From contig NC_043741.1 of the NCBI RefSeq assembly GCF_004337985.1, positions 322,747-386,746 on the forward strand: DNA of 64,000 bases. The letters run 5' to 3'. Every line of letters begins with the position of its first letter. The first letter of the stretch is position 1. The stretch comes from Pyricularia pennisetigena. Its lineage: Eukaryota > Ascomycota > Sordariomycetes > Magnaporthales > Pyriculariaceae. Below, piece by piece: positions 37,201 to 48,196 of this stretch. The notes under the pieces are model-generated. The model did no database searches, was not told the DNA's origin, and saw only the letters and a list, made by a program, of their open reading frames with translations. Both the position numbers and the translations under genes were made by a program.

Positions 37201-38420
37201 ATTGTGCCCGTTATCCCAAAATATATAAAAGGGTGAAAACCAAATTGTAATACCTGTTACATTATAACAATAATTATTTGGCATTACCGCAAAAAATTGT
37301 AATAATTGTTATAATATAGTAAATAGCAGGATATATTAATGTAGGAATTATAACAATTGTCGCAATTTAATAGAAAAAAATATTAACCTGTTATATTAAT
37401 ATATTGTACCAAAATATTTATCGTTTCGTAGCTAAATACGATTATTACTTCGTTTATATTCGACGAATTATTTTTAAAATGGTATATTAAAATCTGGTTA
37501 TTAATACGTATTTTTGCTACGGCGACGCCAATAACGGATTAAAAACGTTTAAGGGTTTGGGCGATTGGGGTTTCGTTCGTGTTGCGGAAAATATTATTTC
37601 CGCGACCGAACCAGGCGGGCGGGTTGGTATTGTTATTAATTTTAAAATAATTAATATAATTTAAATGGGGTATAATACGAGCTATTTTGGCAATATTCGT
37701 ATTTCCTACCCTGCGCCAAATTATAATAATTATCGCCGATACGGATTGGTTTTTGCCCAGTTGAAAATCCTTCCATAACGGGACGGGTAAACGATCCAGG
37801 AAATCCGTGTTTTTGTGCGATGGGAAATAATATTCGGGTTATACGAAATTTATTAGTCCATTATTTGGCGTCGAATTAGGTTTAAATTACGTCCGCGATA
37901 CCGAAATAAAATTGGTTTTAACTGGCCGAACGGTGGTGGTTTTATATATACGGGGTACAGGCGGCTTATTTAATAACGCGGGTACCGGGTTAATAATAAT
38001 TTCCGGTTATGGTATAAAGGGCCGGTTTTTGGGGTTTTTTGGTAACGGGGATAATGCGTTGGTAAATGGTTTAAAGGATACCAAAAAAGTTTGCAATTGG
38101 CGGTTATCCAAATCCGGGGCAGGTTCGTTATAATTATCGTCCATATTAATATTATTATCGCCTTTATTGGCGGACGCGGGGGCAAATTGGTTATCGTTTT
38201 CGCCCATATAAATATCGTCGTTATTATAATTAACGGGGGCGGGGGCAAATTCGTTATCGCCGGCGTCCATATCGGTATTATTTCCATTTTTATCGACGGG
38301 GGCGGGGGTAAATTTATTATCGCCGGAATCCATATTAACATTATTTTAATTATTATTATTATTATTAGGAATAGGGGGAAAATTTAGGGGAATTCCGGTT
38401 GCATCCGAATAACCTTGTAA
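34244..38420 (-). pseudogene. Unassigned degraded coding block upstream of the SNF2-like C-lobe
   Basis: Same strand as the SNF2-like piece and probably the N-terminal part of the same long gene (inference). Open stretches on the minus strand include 38,333-38,007 (acidic tandem repeats), 36,559-36,365, 35,674-35,384 and 34,634-34,239; the last would continue across the solo LTR. Between them are many TAA/TAG stops. I looked for a Walker A and DExH box and found no convincing pair, so the assignment of the ATPase lobe stays open. Confidence 0.4.
38110..38335 (-). repeat. ~63-bp tandem coding repeat
   Basis: Three to four diverged units of about 21 codons, each with a GDNxFAPAP-type core followed by an Asn/Asp-rich spacer on the minus strand. 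Period marks TTATCG-CC fall at about 38,191, 38,253 and 38,317. Just beyond, an ATT/AAT run (about 38,341-38,367) encodes poly-Asn in the same frame. Acidic low-complexity linker in a dead gene. Confidence 0.6.
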
Positions 38421-39760
38421 TATAAAACGGTTTAACCGAACAAAATTTAATTTTAAAACAATTGCAATATCCGCGTCGTAATTTTCCAAATTTTTAAAAT
38501 ATTAGTTTATTTTTTTTATCCGCGCTCCTTTTTATAATGTGGTTATTAGGTTAGTAAATAATTTAATATTATTGGGTATATATCCCAACGTAAATTTGGT
38601 GGTAATTTGGGCGGAGGTTTTACCTTTTTGGCGTTTTTTGGGAGCTATGGTGATAAAGGAACGTAATTGTGACAATTATTACGGTTTTTGGCGAATTAAA
38701 GCAATTATTATAATTATTATTACAATAAAGTTAATTAATTTGCCCCGGACCTAGCCGGGTGGGGGGTATTTTTGCGATGCAGGGGCGTTAATTATAATTT
38801 ACCTTCGTTACAATTGGGTTAATGCTTGCTTGGGTGGGTAAGGTATAAACAGCTTTATCCAATTAAAAATGTTTTAATTAGGTTTTTTAACGAATATGTC
38901 TGCAATATTTGCTAAAGCAATTTTGCGATTGTAACAATTATTACGTTTATTGGTTAAAAATTAAACGTTGGTTTAATCGTTACAATTTTTTATTAATCGT
39001 TACAAAAAGAATCTGGCGGTTGGGAAAAAGGTTTTTGTTGTAAAAAAAAAGAAAAAAAGTTAATAAAAATAAAAAAGGAGGTATTTATAATTGGGTTTAC
39101 GTATGGGGTTTTCTGCTAATAAAATAAAATTAAAGTGGAAACGCCAAAGTTTCCGGAATTTAACCGTAACAGTTGTTACAATTCGCAATATCGAACCCTT
39201 TTATTTTTAATCGGGGCGCCGTTACGCCGTACCAATTTATATATAATCCAAGCTTTTAATTTACGTAATAATTGTTATTATCCAGTATTTAATCGTTCTA
39301 TTTAAACCGTTAATTGGGGATTTTGGTATTTAACAATTATATACTTTGCGCTATTTAATCCTCCCCCCCTGGTTAATCCAATTCGGCGTCGCTTTTTTTA
39401 TTGCTCGACCCTTTTATAATCCAAGGTACGTTATTTAATTTAATTAGGATTTAACCTTACTCGCCCTTTAATTTTTGGGTTATAAATTTATAAACGTTCC
39501 TATATTGGATATTTTTGTAACCGTTAACGTTAACCAGTATTTTAACCTGTGGTTATAATACCGTTTAATTCGTTCGTCGGCGTTTATTAGTTTGTTTTCC
39601 CGAATAATTGTTAATTATATCCATCGTTTCCTAAAATACCACCGTGTTTTAATTCCGCCGCTTTTTCTTTTATTATTTGTGCAAATAGGAGGCGTAATTT
39701 CGTATTTTATTTTCGTATATTATTAGGAGTTAAACAACGAAATAATCGCTATGTTGTTCA
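38420..39760 (-). repeat. RIP-degraded segment between the RecQ-like and SNF2-like relics
   Basis: Reverse complement of 12,720-14,019. Contains the preserved antisense open piece 38,539-38,754 and several (AAT/ATT)-rich patches resembling TTGTAACAATTATTAC. No recognisable gene. Confidence 0.5.
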
Positions 39761-41880
39761 AACTATTTAATTAATTGTAAATTTGGAATATTTTCCAGTA
39801 AATCGTTTTTCGTCCATTCCCGGTTATAGGAATGGACGAATTTTTTAACGATATTAAAAATTATTAGTTTGGGTAATATTAATTGGGATAATAGGTCGTA
39901 TAATCGCCGCGGGTTTGGGTAAAAAATAGTTATTGCAAAATGGGTACCCCATTTATCCAATTGTTTAAATATATAACTTTTTTTGGAATTTTTCCTGGGT
40001 ATTTTAATTGGTTGCTTTTTAGGGGGTAATGCGGGTAAAACTCCAATTTAATGGACGTAGGCGTTGCAACAGTTTTTAAATTGGTTTATTATAAAAAATG
40101 GATTCGTTTCCTGTATAAAATCTAATATAATTTGTCGAAAATATTTAACGTTGGCGAAAATTTGTATATTTAGCGCCTCCTTTTTTAATTTTTTCCTATT
40201 TATTATTTCCTATTACGTCCAATAGGGCGGAACGCGTGGTTTAAATATACCCAAAAAGCCGGTTTATGGTAATTCCGACGTTTTTACCCAATTATTGTTA
40301 TTTAAATTAAATTTAACAATACGTGGAAAATTAATAGGGAATAACCGCGTTTATAAATACGTTAAAAAATTTAAATAGGTAATTTATAAATTTTTAACGT
40401 TTTTTCGTAATATTACGGGTTATTTGGTTAATTTAATTAATAATTTTGGTTTAATTGGTTTATATTTAGCGATGGACCCCTGCGTATCGAAATACCAATA
40501 AAGCGCAAAAAAATATACGGTTCCTTTACGGTTAGGCCCGCGTGCGGTTCGTCCGAACTTTTACCACAGGTTTGCGGGGTCGTTTAATATTAACGCGCCG
40601 TATTGCATTATACGTTCCATATTAGGTATATTTATACCCATACCCAAAAATGAAATGGAAAATATAATGCGAATTTTAAAATCCGGTTTGGAAAATTTTG
40701 CGTAAATTTTAATTTTATCGACTTTAAATATAAATACATTGTACCGGATAATTATATCGGTTGCGTTTCGTTCAATAAATTTCCTAAATACGAGGTTTTT
40801 TATTAAAAATTGGTGTGTTTGGATAATGCGGTTCCTGGCGTCCATATATATAATGGTTTTAAAAATACGGGTAGCGGATAATGGTATAATATTCCCTATT
40901 AAAAATAAAAGGCGCCGGTAATCGTTAATAAAAGTTTTACGTTCCAAACATTATATTATAATTGTAATTTCGGGTCGGTTAAAAGGCGTTTTAACGAAAC
41001 GTATTATCCTTTTATAATATAGTTGGTCGAAAACGTAGGTTTTAATTTTTGCTGTAAAAGTTACGGTGCACCCGAATATAAATATATTTGCTGGTATAAT
41101 TGCCCGGATTAAACGCAATATGGAAAACGATTCCCTAAAATCCTTCCATTATAAAATTATATAAAATTTATTAATAGTAAATAAAACGATACGTTGGTGG
41201 AATATAGGGTTTCGAAAAAGTTTAAGGAATCGGTAATTGGTGGTTTGTTCCGGGTTTAAAAAAATGTGCGTATATTTACAAACGGTTTACGGGTTCCAAA
41301 AAAGGTTATATTAAATAAAATTAATTTTAATAATAAAAACCGCATATTTATATTTACGTTTAAAATGGATTGGTCGATTAATTTGGGGTTCGCGGCGGGA
41401 TAACGTTATATATTACGTAATTGTTTTTGCCCTAATTTATTTAATAGGATTATTTGGATAATAATAATATTATTGCGAATTACCGAGGTAATTTGCAATA
41501 TTATATTTTTCCCGTACCCGGTTTTTGCCAGTAAAATAACATTTTTTATATTATATAAAACCCGGTATATATATTGTATTTGGTTATAATATGGGATTCG
41601 TGCAGGAATATTGGGGGGTTTGTGGAGGTTTAAAAGCTATATAACAATTAAAAAAACGAATTTATATTATAGGTTTAAATTACCAAAAATTTTGGTTTTG
41701 GCGTATAATTCCGGGAAAATATGTACGTCGGAGGAGGTATTTGCCGCCGCGTATACGGGATTAGGACCGCGAAAAATTGCGTCGATTTGGTGGGAAAGCG
41801 AAATATATATGGGCGTGTTTCCGGATATTATATATATGTAATTTAATACGAATATATAAAAATTTGCGGAAATAATGGTT
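39760..41880 (-). pseudogene. RecQ-like superfamily 2 DNA helicase, RIP-degraded copy 2
   Basis: Minus-strand counterpart of 10,560-12,720. Motif I near 41,535-41,500 keeps TGYGKNIILQ. The open piece 40,947-40,561 shows LSATRIFKTIIYMDARNR, then motif V FLGMGINIPNMERIMQYGA; motif VI QKFGRTARGPNRKGTV follows across a stop at about 40,560-40,510. This order (I, Ia, III, V, VI with QxxGRxxR) is typical of RecQ-family enzymes. The 5' end abuts the 183-bp array. Not functional as it stands. Confidence 0.72.
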
Positions 41881-41939
41881 TTTTTAATGGGTGAATATAT
41901 AACGTATTATATAATATATATTTTATGCGAATTATACAA

Positions 41940-42270
41940 TTAATGGTTTTGCGTTATTTATATTAAAATTTATATGTAAAAATTCCTTTCGCTTTTGCGA
42001 TTTTCCCCATATAAATTTTAACGGATTATAATCGTTATTAATAAAATGCGAAATAAGTATTAATAGTATTTATGGGTGGACGTATAATATATTAAATAAA
42101 ATTTACCCTGTACGGATTATAAAGTAGATATTTTTGCGATATTTGGATTAAAATTTATATGTAAAGGTTTTTTTCGTTTTTGCGATCTTTTACATATAAA
42201 TTTTAACGGATTATAATCGTTATTGTTAAAATGCGAAATGGGTATCGATGGTGTTTTGGGGTTAATAATG
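41940..42270. repeat. ~183-bp tandem repeat, two units (copy 3)
   Basis: Direct copy of 1-345, with marks at about 41,968 and 42,150. It separates the 5' end of the RecQ-like relic from repeats M1/M2 and the gene-rich island. Confidence 0.68.
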
Positions 42271-42389
42271 GGGATACCGCTATAAACGGATAAAAGGCGG
42301 GTTATATTTAATTTTTTATTGGCGTACCGGGTGCAAAAAATTTTAAATTAATAAAAAAGGCCTACCAATTCCTATTTTTAACGATGTTT

Positions 42390-42694
42390 TTTTTTCGATA
42401 TTTTGCGTGGTTGTGGAATAATAAGGGAGTATCGGTCGTAAAAAGGCCAAAAATACCGTTATAAACGGCGAAAATCGACAAGTTGTCCTTAGACCTGAAC
42501 CAAAACGTTCTTTGGATGGACCCATAAATACATTGCAAAGCCGCAATTGAGCCACGAAATGGAGCGAAGCGAACGGAGTGGATTAATTGTGGAGCTTTGG
42601 GCTTCAGGGATGAGCCCTGAGACTACTAAAAGGTATATGGAGCGCTCGGTCCCCATTGCGAAGCAGCGGGGTCTAGTCTGAGCACTGAAACTAG
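42390..42694 (-). repeat. Repeats M1 and M2 at the AT-rich/gene-rich boundary
   Basis: M1 (about 42,440-42,625) followed by one M2 arm (42,627-42,694, ending AGCACTGAAACTAG). Beyond 42,694 the base composition changes at once to gene-like. This is the physical edge of the repeat compartment. Confidence 0.65.
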
Positions 42695-43579
42695 CTTTGG
42701 CCGGCCTTGGGGCATACTAACCTCCCTGGTACCGGCCCAACCTTTCGTTCGTAACGCGAAGGTACCAAACAGTGGTTTGGATTTTTGTTCCCATGATTAT
42801 AATAGCAAAGCAAAAATGCATTGCCTGTACATCTACAAAATGTTGCAGGGCTTTCGGACGTTACGGGCTTAGTGGAGGTAAGAGAGGCTGTGCCTGGGTT
42901 CCCATGACATGCGAAAAACTAGTTCAAATGGTTGAATTTAAAATCTCAGCATGAAAGCCGTATCAAGCTAATACGAAACTTCTTTCGGTGCCGTACTTGT
43001 GGGGTAAGAGCGCTGGCAAGCCTTCATAACAACCAATTCAACAGGTCGCAGTATCAATCGTTATAATGTACTTGCGAATTTCAATTTGGATGTCTCGACC
43101 GCACAATGCAACAGGTTTATCTCCCCAGGGGTATAATCCCATTTTACTAGTTTGTCTTACTGCATTCGTAGATTTATCAGTATGCTTTCAAAATCCAATA
43201 TCAATAGTGGACTGTTATTAGGGTACCGGAAGGATTACCAGCAAATGTCCAAACAGAGATACAAACCATCATTACCACCCCTGATAATAATTAAAGACAA
43301 TTTTCAGGATGGCTGGTCACTGGTTTTATAAAGAGTTGCTTCACCAAGTTGGGCTTAATTTTAACAGCATTTCGCCAGCCCGATATAATTAGCCATTTGA
43401 AGTCCGTGCAGCAGACTTTAGCAACCACGGTCATTTGCGGAGCATCTGCTGGTAAAGTTACAATTTTTTTTTTTTTTTTTTTTTTTTTTTGGAGCAAGCT
43501 ACACATGTTCAAAACATATAGTGACAAAATCCACCCAGTTTCAAACATTACAAATACGTCGCTTGCTATGATGCCTCAC
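42695..43579. other. Intergenic, no gene seen
   Basis: Balanced composition, only short open frames without family resemblance (for example 42,772-42,954). A run of about 28-30 T lies at about 43,462-43,491, downstream of the 3' end of the pepsin-like gene; it may be a slippage-prone tract or a trace of a poly(A) insertion. Confidence 0.6.
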
Positions 43580-45153
43580 CTAAGTAGACCCATCCATCTC
43601 AAAAGCAGGCATACTTCCCTCCAGCTCCTTGGGATACATTACCGTCCCCGAGTTCCAAGGCGACGGCGGTGCCTCCAATTCGCACAATGCGAACTGGTGT
43701 TCGTTGCCCCAGATCCCCAACCCCCCGTTTCTGAATTCGACGTGAAAACCCGGGTCTGACCTCGGCTGTGCCATCACTATTGATCTGGTCCAGCCGTCCC
43801 AAGGGTGAACTGTCGTGTTTACGTTGTTCAGCTCCTCCGGCTTGAGATCTGACGGGCGGCCACCGCAGGCGGGAGGCCATGCGCAGCAGTACGGCAGTCT
43901 TGGATGGCCCTGTTTCCGGAGGACGGCAAAGGCGAGCATCCCCAGGGAAAGCAGCAGCGCCACGATGCCGACCGCGATGCCGGCGACGGCTGCTTTGCTC
44001 ATCTGGCTGCTTTGCTGCTCCTCTGCGTTGAGCGTCTTTTTCACGTCCTGATCTCTGCTGGGGTTCCACGAGCTTTGAGGACAGAGCGGCGTCGTAATTT
44101 CCGAATTGTCCGGCGCCACAGCCACCAGCTGCGGTTTGCTTGCGTTTGCTGCTTGGCTGCTGGCCTCCCACAGCGTGAACTGTCGCGCATCCTGGTTGAC
44201 CAGCAGGTACGCGGCGGCGAGGAACTGAAGGCCTAGGATTATAGTGTCGTCCGCTTCTGGGCCCTGGTCGGGGTATATGAGGATGTCGGACCGCGAATGG
44301 TCTGTTTGCGTGTCGCCGGTGGCCGGGTCAATGAATGTATGCGGCTGCACAAGCAGCTCGTTGGGGATGCGAACCGTGAGGCCGGAGCCCAGTGTGATGG
44401 TGAGATCACTGAAGGATCTACCCAGCGAGAAAAAGCTAAAACCTCTGCACGTTAGCCACGTCACTTTTTTTTTCCCCCCTTTTTGTGGCGTTCGACTCAC
44501 AGATTACTGCTCGATGGAACGACAACATTACCATACCACCAGCCGTCACCTCTTCCGACCCAGCTGGCATCGATCTTTGAAGCGTTTAGCAGAGCATCAA
44601 AGTAAAACTTGTCGGGCAAGCTCATAAGCGTCCTCTTTGACGGATCAAGGCACGCGTTGAGGTTGGACGTCCTTCCGTCCTGCTTCGAAAGCAGGCTTGT
44701 GTTTGTGCCATCAGCCAAACCGACTGCGATATCAGCAATGGCGACGACCAAGCCCGACGAGCAGTTCCTGACTCCGGGCGTAAGCCTGTCTACGAAGCCC
44801 CTCCCCACCACCCGCGCTTTGTCGTAACCCCCAAAAGTCAGCCCTCCATCGATGGGTGTTCTGCTGCCAATGCCGCGTCCGGCCCAGAATCCCACGCTTC
44901 TCGACGCGATTTTGCCGGCGGAGACAAGTGTGTCGAGGATGGTCGAGTTGGTACCGAGACCCAGCATCCCCGTCTGGGCCGTATTTGCATCTCTCGTTAC
45001 GCTCATCGGAAGCACGGGGATGACGGCGTCGGTGCCGAGCGCGAGCCTGTCGACGGTGGAGGAAGAATCGCTGGCCCGGGTTGCCGACGCAGATGCGTTG
45101 TACACCCCGCCGTGCAGAGTTGCACAGGCCTCCTCGACCCATCCCTTGTCGCA

Positions 45154-45194
<41 letters not shown>

Positions 45195-45411
45195 GGATGA
45201 GCGTACTGTCGGTGGTCCAGGTCGGTGTAAGCGCGAGAGGTTGACTCGGTTCCCCTACCGACACCTCGGCGCCTCGGGTGGGTTTGCCGCCGGCGACCTT
45301 GACGTCCCCAATTCGCACATGTATAGGAGGGGGACCACAAGCGGCTGGGCTGCAGAGGGAGACAGAGGCCAGGGCCAGGGCAGCGACTGTAAAAAAGATG
45401 TGGATGAGCAT
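43580..45411 (-). CDS. Pepsin-like (A1 family) membrane-anchored protein, catalytic motifs degenerate
   Basis: Two exons: 45,411-44,501 and about 44,435-43,580. The intron has donor GTGAGT, a CTAAC branch site at about 44,455-44,451 and acceptor TAG at 44,437-44,436; acceptors at 44,445 or 44,418 also keep the frame. About 588 residues. Signal peptide about 1-20. The fold is shown by GLGTNSTILDTLVSAGKI, LTFGGYD and, near the end, DTIILGLQFLAAAYLL. The first Asp motif is replaced by TPTWTTDSTLIH followed by 12 Ser (CAG/AGC repeat), and the second reads CLDPSKRTLMSLP instead of DTGT. Single transmembrane helix at about 452-476, then a cytosolic tail of about 110 residues. Probably a non-proteolytic cell-surface protein (inference). 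Confidence 0.8.
45158..45192. repeat. (CTG)n trinucleotide repeat in coding sequence
   Basis: About 12 CTG units on the plus strand, read as Ser codons (AGC) on the coding minus strand. It falls just after the former active-site position of the pepsin-like protein. It is likely length-variable between strains. Confidence 0.95.
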
Positions 45412-45581
45412 TGGAGGGGGGTGGAGAAGGTCGCTTTGGTGGCTACGGAAATAGGCTTAGCAATCTGGGTTCATTGGACATTAAGACGGCCGAGGAATTC
45501 CATCCTTTTTTTTTCCTTCTCTGTCTCTCTGTCTCTCTCTCTCTCTCTCTTGCAAGTCCCTCCGGTGCAACACTCCTTTTC

Positions 45582-45588
45582 TTTATAT
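45582..45588 (-). promoter_or_regulatory. TATA box of the pepsin-like gene
   Basis: TATAAAG on the minus strand about 170 bp upstream of the start codon, followed by a long GA-rich tract on the coding strand ((CT)n on plus at 45,521-45,551). Arrangement typical of fungal promoters; assigned by position only. Confidence 0.5.
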
Positions 45589-45599
45589 CAGCTATCCCT

Positions 45600-47290
45600 C
45601 GCCACCGTTGGGAATCAAGTCACGTATTTCACAGCGATGCAACGCCTCTCATCACCTGAAAATAGAGATGGTGGTGTCTATCCCTTGAATTTGGATGCGG
45701 GTCGTTCGATTTGGAAACCCAAATCAGATCTTTTACAATGATTGGTTACATGGGTTCTTTTGTCCCTTGAGACCCTCATCTCGCCCTTCTCGTTGGTCTT
45801 GGCATGTTGTTGTTGGTGATGTTTGCTGCATTCTATCTCAGATTTTAGGGACGTTATCAGAGCTTTCTTTTTTTTTTTTTTTTTTTTGTTTGGATCACGA
45901 CAGTAGGATTAAGTGTTGGTGCGTCTGTGCCATGACCCCACACGTGCTCTTTTTCTGTCAAATTATTGTATTGATAGAACGGCCATGTTGCTTTCCGGCG
46001 GCACAGGGTGGGAAGTGGGTGTGGCGTAGGGAGGTTGGTGTGGGAAAAGAAAGCTGACTACCGTTTTGTTTTGCTTTTGCCGGCGGAATTTTGATTGATC
46101 AATGACCTGATTAGGTGTCGACAGGGGGTTGGTTCTAGAGGCTCAAACGGCATCTTTCTGTTCAGCAAGCTCAGAGGTAACACGGGTTCCTGACATGCCG
46201 AAATCTTGCGAAACGGTCTCTGCTGACGAATTCGCTTGTATGTTTTCTGGGCTAGGCCGCAATGGTCAATTCTCGGGCATTTGCAAAGGTTGACTGATGG
46301 ATCGATAGGTAAAAACACAAGACTAGACCAGACTTTGTTAGGATCTATTCCCTTGCGTTGGTCTCGCACGTAGGATTTGTGCCCTTTTCATTACCAGTAC
46401 AGCGTACAAACAAAAGCTGATTAAAAATAAACCAACAGAGGGGGAAAAAAAAAAAGACAGAAAGAAAGAAACAAAAATTGATATTGGCCCGGGCCGCGAC
46501 CCGACAAATTGGGCCCAACGTCATCTCTTTGGCCTGCATCTGCCAACAAGCCCCAACGTCGCAATCGCTTGGCTTGGCGACATGTCTTGGCTCTACCCTG
46601 GGATGAGGACAAGACGGACACTTGCTATTTTCTGAATGTCTGCCAAGAATGGGACAGCAAAGAAAAGAAGCAAATGAACATGAAACGATCGACACATTTG
46701 ATTGGCACACAGCAAGATTTTGATGTTGGCTCGTTGGGCTTTTTTGTTGTTGTTTTTGCTGGCTCCTTGGCTCACCTAGTCAAGCAATGTCCGAAAACCT
46801 TGGAACGGACGAGGCGCACGTCGAGGCGGGGAGTTTGACAAAGATGATGAGAGTATGGATAATCCTCCTTGCCATCGCTGCCTTCTTCAAAATGCCTTGA
46901 CTTGTTGTGTTTTGTCCCGTCGCAGACGGTTATGCCTGGATCCCCGACATGACGAATCATTGGCGTGCTCACAAAACCGCGGTCCGCCGTCCCCTTCCGA
47001 AGTTTGACGTCAGCTCGACCAAATAAAGTGCCATCTCTCTGGAGTCGGGCCGCGCACGGCATATAAAGCTTTTATTTTTTTTATTTTCTTTTTGCAGATC
47101 AGTTACTGTTTCGCATGGTGCATTTGACATTTATTGTGGCCGGAGGGTCTATCAGCCAGTCACAGACGTCTAAATCTGGGGATTCTCTGTTTCACATCCC
47201 AAGCATGAGTAAAAATTCGCTCATCAGACGTCCAATGTATTGCCGTGTAACTTTGGGAACACCCTTGTCGTCCGTCTTGGGCTGGACCGT
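45600..47290. other. Intergenic, no gene seen
   Basis: Balanced composition with short homopolymer tracts (T run at about 45,868-45,888; A run near 46,445). Open frames up to about 120 codons overlap one another on both strands, have no signal peptide, family match or splice context, and look like chance frames. Confidence 0.55.
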
Positions 47291-47298
47291 CGTCGATG

Positions 47299-47305
47299 CT
47301 ATAAA
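47299..47305 (+). promoter_or_regulatory. Candidate TATA box of the acidic GPI-type gene
   Basis: TATAAAT about 300 bp upstream of the ATG at 47,606, followed by an A/G-rich tract at 47,380-47,411. A 10-bp unit GAGGAGCCCA is repeated about three times at 47,522-47,552 in the presumed 5' leader. Confidence 0.4.
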
Positions 47306-47605
47306 TCCCAATCAAGGTTCACTTTTTGCAAAGGGATAGAATTTGCTTGATACTCCAAACCAACACTAGCTTGAAATCTTAAAAAGAAAGAAAAAAAGAG
47401 AGAAAAAAAAATTCATCCCAAAGTCTCGACGACTCTTTTTGACATCAAAACGCGCGTCTTTTTTGTTTTTATCAAACGGTCCGGTCACACACTTATATCA
47501 ACCGGCATCTACGCAACTCCAGAGGAGCCCAGAGGAGCCCAGAGGACCCCAGAGTCTTGACGACCAACAGATCTCAGCAACTACTCTATTCTCTTATCCA
47601 TCAAA

Positions 47606-48196
47606 ATGCGTTTCGAGACCACAATCATCGGCCTTTTGGCTGCTGCCACAACCGCCGTCGCCGTCTCGGTGCCACCCCAGGCCAGAGTCGCCGGGGGGCT
47701 GATCGCCCGCCAAGAGGAGGCGGACGAGGTGGACGTCACGCCGACCCGCGTGAAGCGGGGCGCCGAGGACGAAGACCAAGACGAGGCGCACTTCAACCCG
47801 ACCAGATCGGTCGAGCACGACGACCCCAACGACCCAGAACACAGCGATTCTGTCTCCAACCCTCCCGTCAAGGCTAGGGACGAGACGGCCAAAGACCAAG
47901 TAGACGAATCTGCTGCTGCTGAATCTGAAGATGACGCAAGTGCTGACCAGGACAGTTCTGACGAGTCCCTCTCCAAGCGGGAGGACAAGGACAAGAGCAG
48001 CAGCAAGGACGACAAGCACACCGACGGGGACAGCCACGACGCCGCTTCTCACAAGGCGGGTGGCAAGAACATGACCAACATGCCCAACATGACCACGCCG
48101 GCACCGGGAGGGGCCAAGGGTGCTGCCTCTGGCGTCGGGGTGAGCGTCATGTTGGGCACCGTGTTGGGTGGTGCCGCTTTGTTCATGGCTCTTTAG
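47606..48196 (+). CDS. Secreted acidic protein, probable GPI anchor
   Basis: Single exon, 196 codons; the ATG is in a good context (TCAAAATGC) and is the first of a signal peptide. Residues 1-20 form a clear signal sequence (MRFETTIIGLLAAATTAVAV). The mature part is rich in Asp, Glu, Ser and Lys, with two Lys-Arg pairs (RVKRGAED, LSKRED) that could be Kex2 processing sites. It has two Asn-Met-Thr sequons near 156-165. It ends in a hydrophobic tail without a charged C-terminus (GVSVMLGTVLGGAALFMAL), preceded by small residues, as expected for GPI attachment. No known domain. Likely a cell-wall or surface protein; function unknown. Confidence 0.75.
   Translation: MRFETTIIGLLAAATTAVAVSVPPQARVAGGLIARQEEADEVDVTPTRVKRGAEDEDQDEAHFNPTRSVEHDDPNDPEHSDSVSNPPVKARDETAKDQVDESAAAESEDDASADQDSSDESLSKREDKDKSSSKDDKHTDGDSHDAASHKAGGKNMTNMPNMTTPAPGGAKGAASGVGVSVMLGTVLGGAALFMAL

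Noticed and set aside
43462..43491. Poly-T tract as the poly(A) tail of a LINE or processed pseudogene
   Set aside because: No retrotransposed sequence or target duplication could be recognised next to it; more likely a simple homopolymer.
47581..48104. Long antisense frames (146 and 152 codons) over the acidic GPI-type gene, and 56,707-57,516 antisense (269 codons) over the repetitive gene
   Set aside because: They arise from GC-rich, repetitive codon use of the real genes; no signal peptide, domain or splice evidence.
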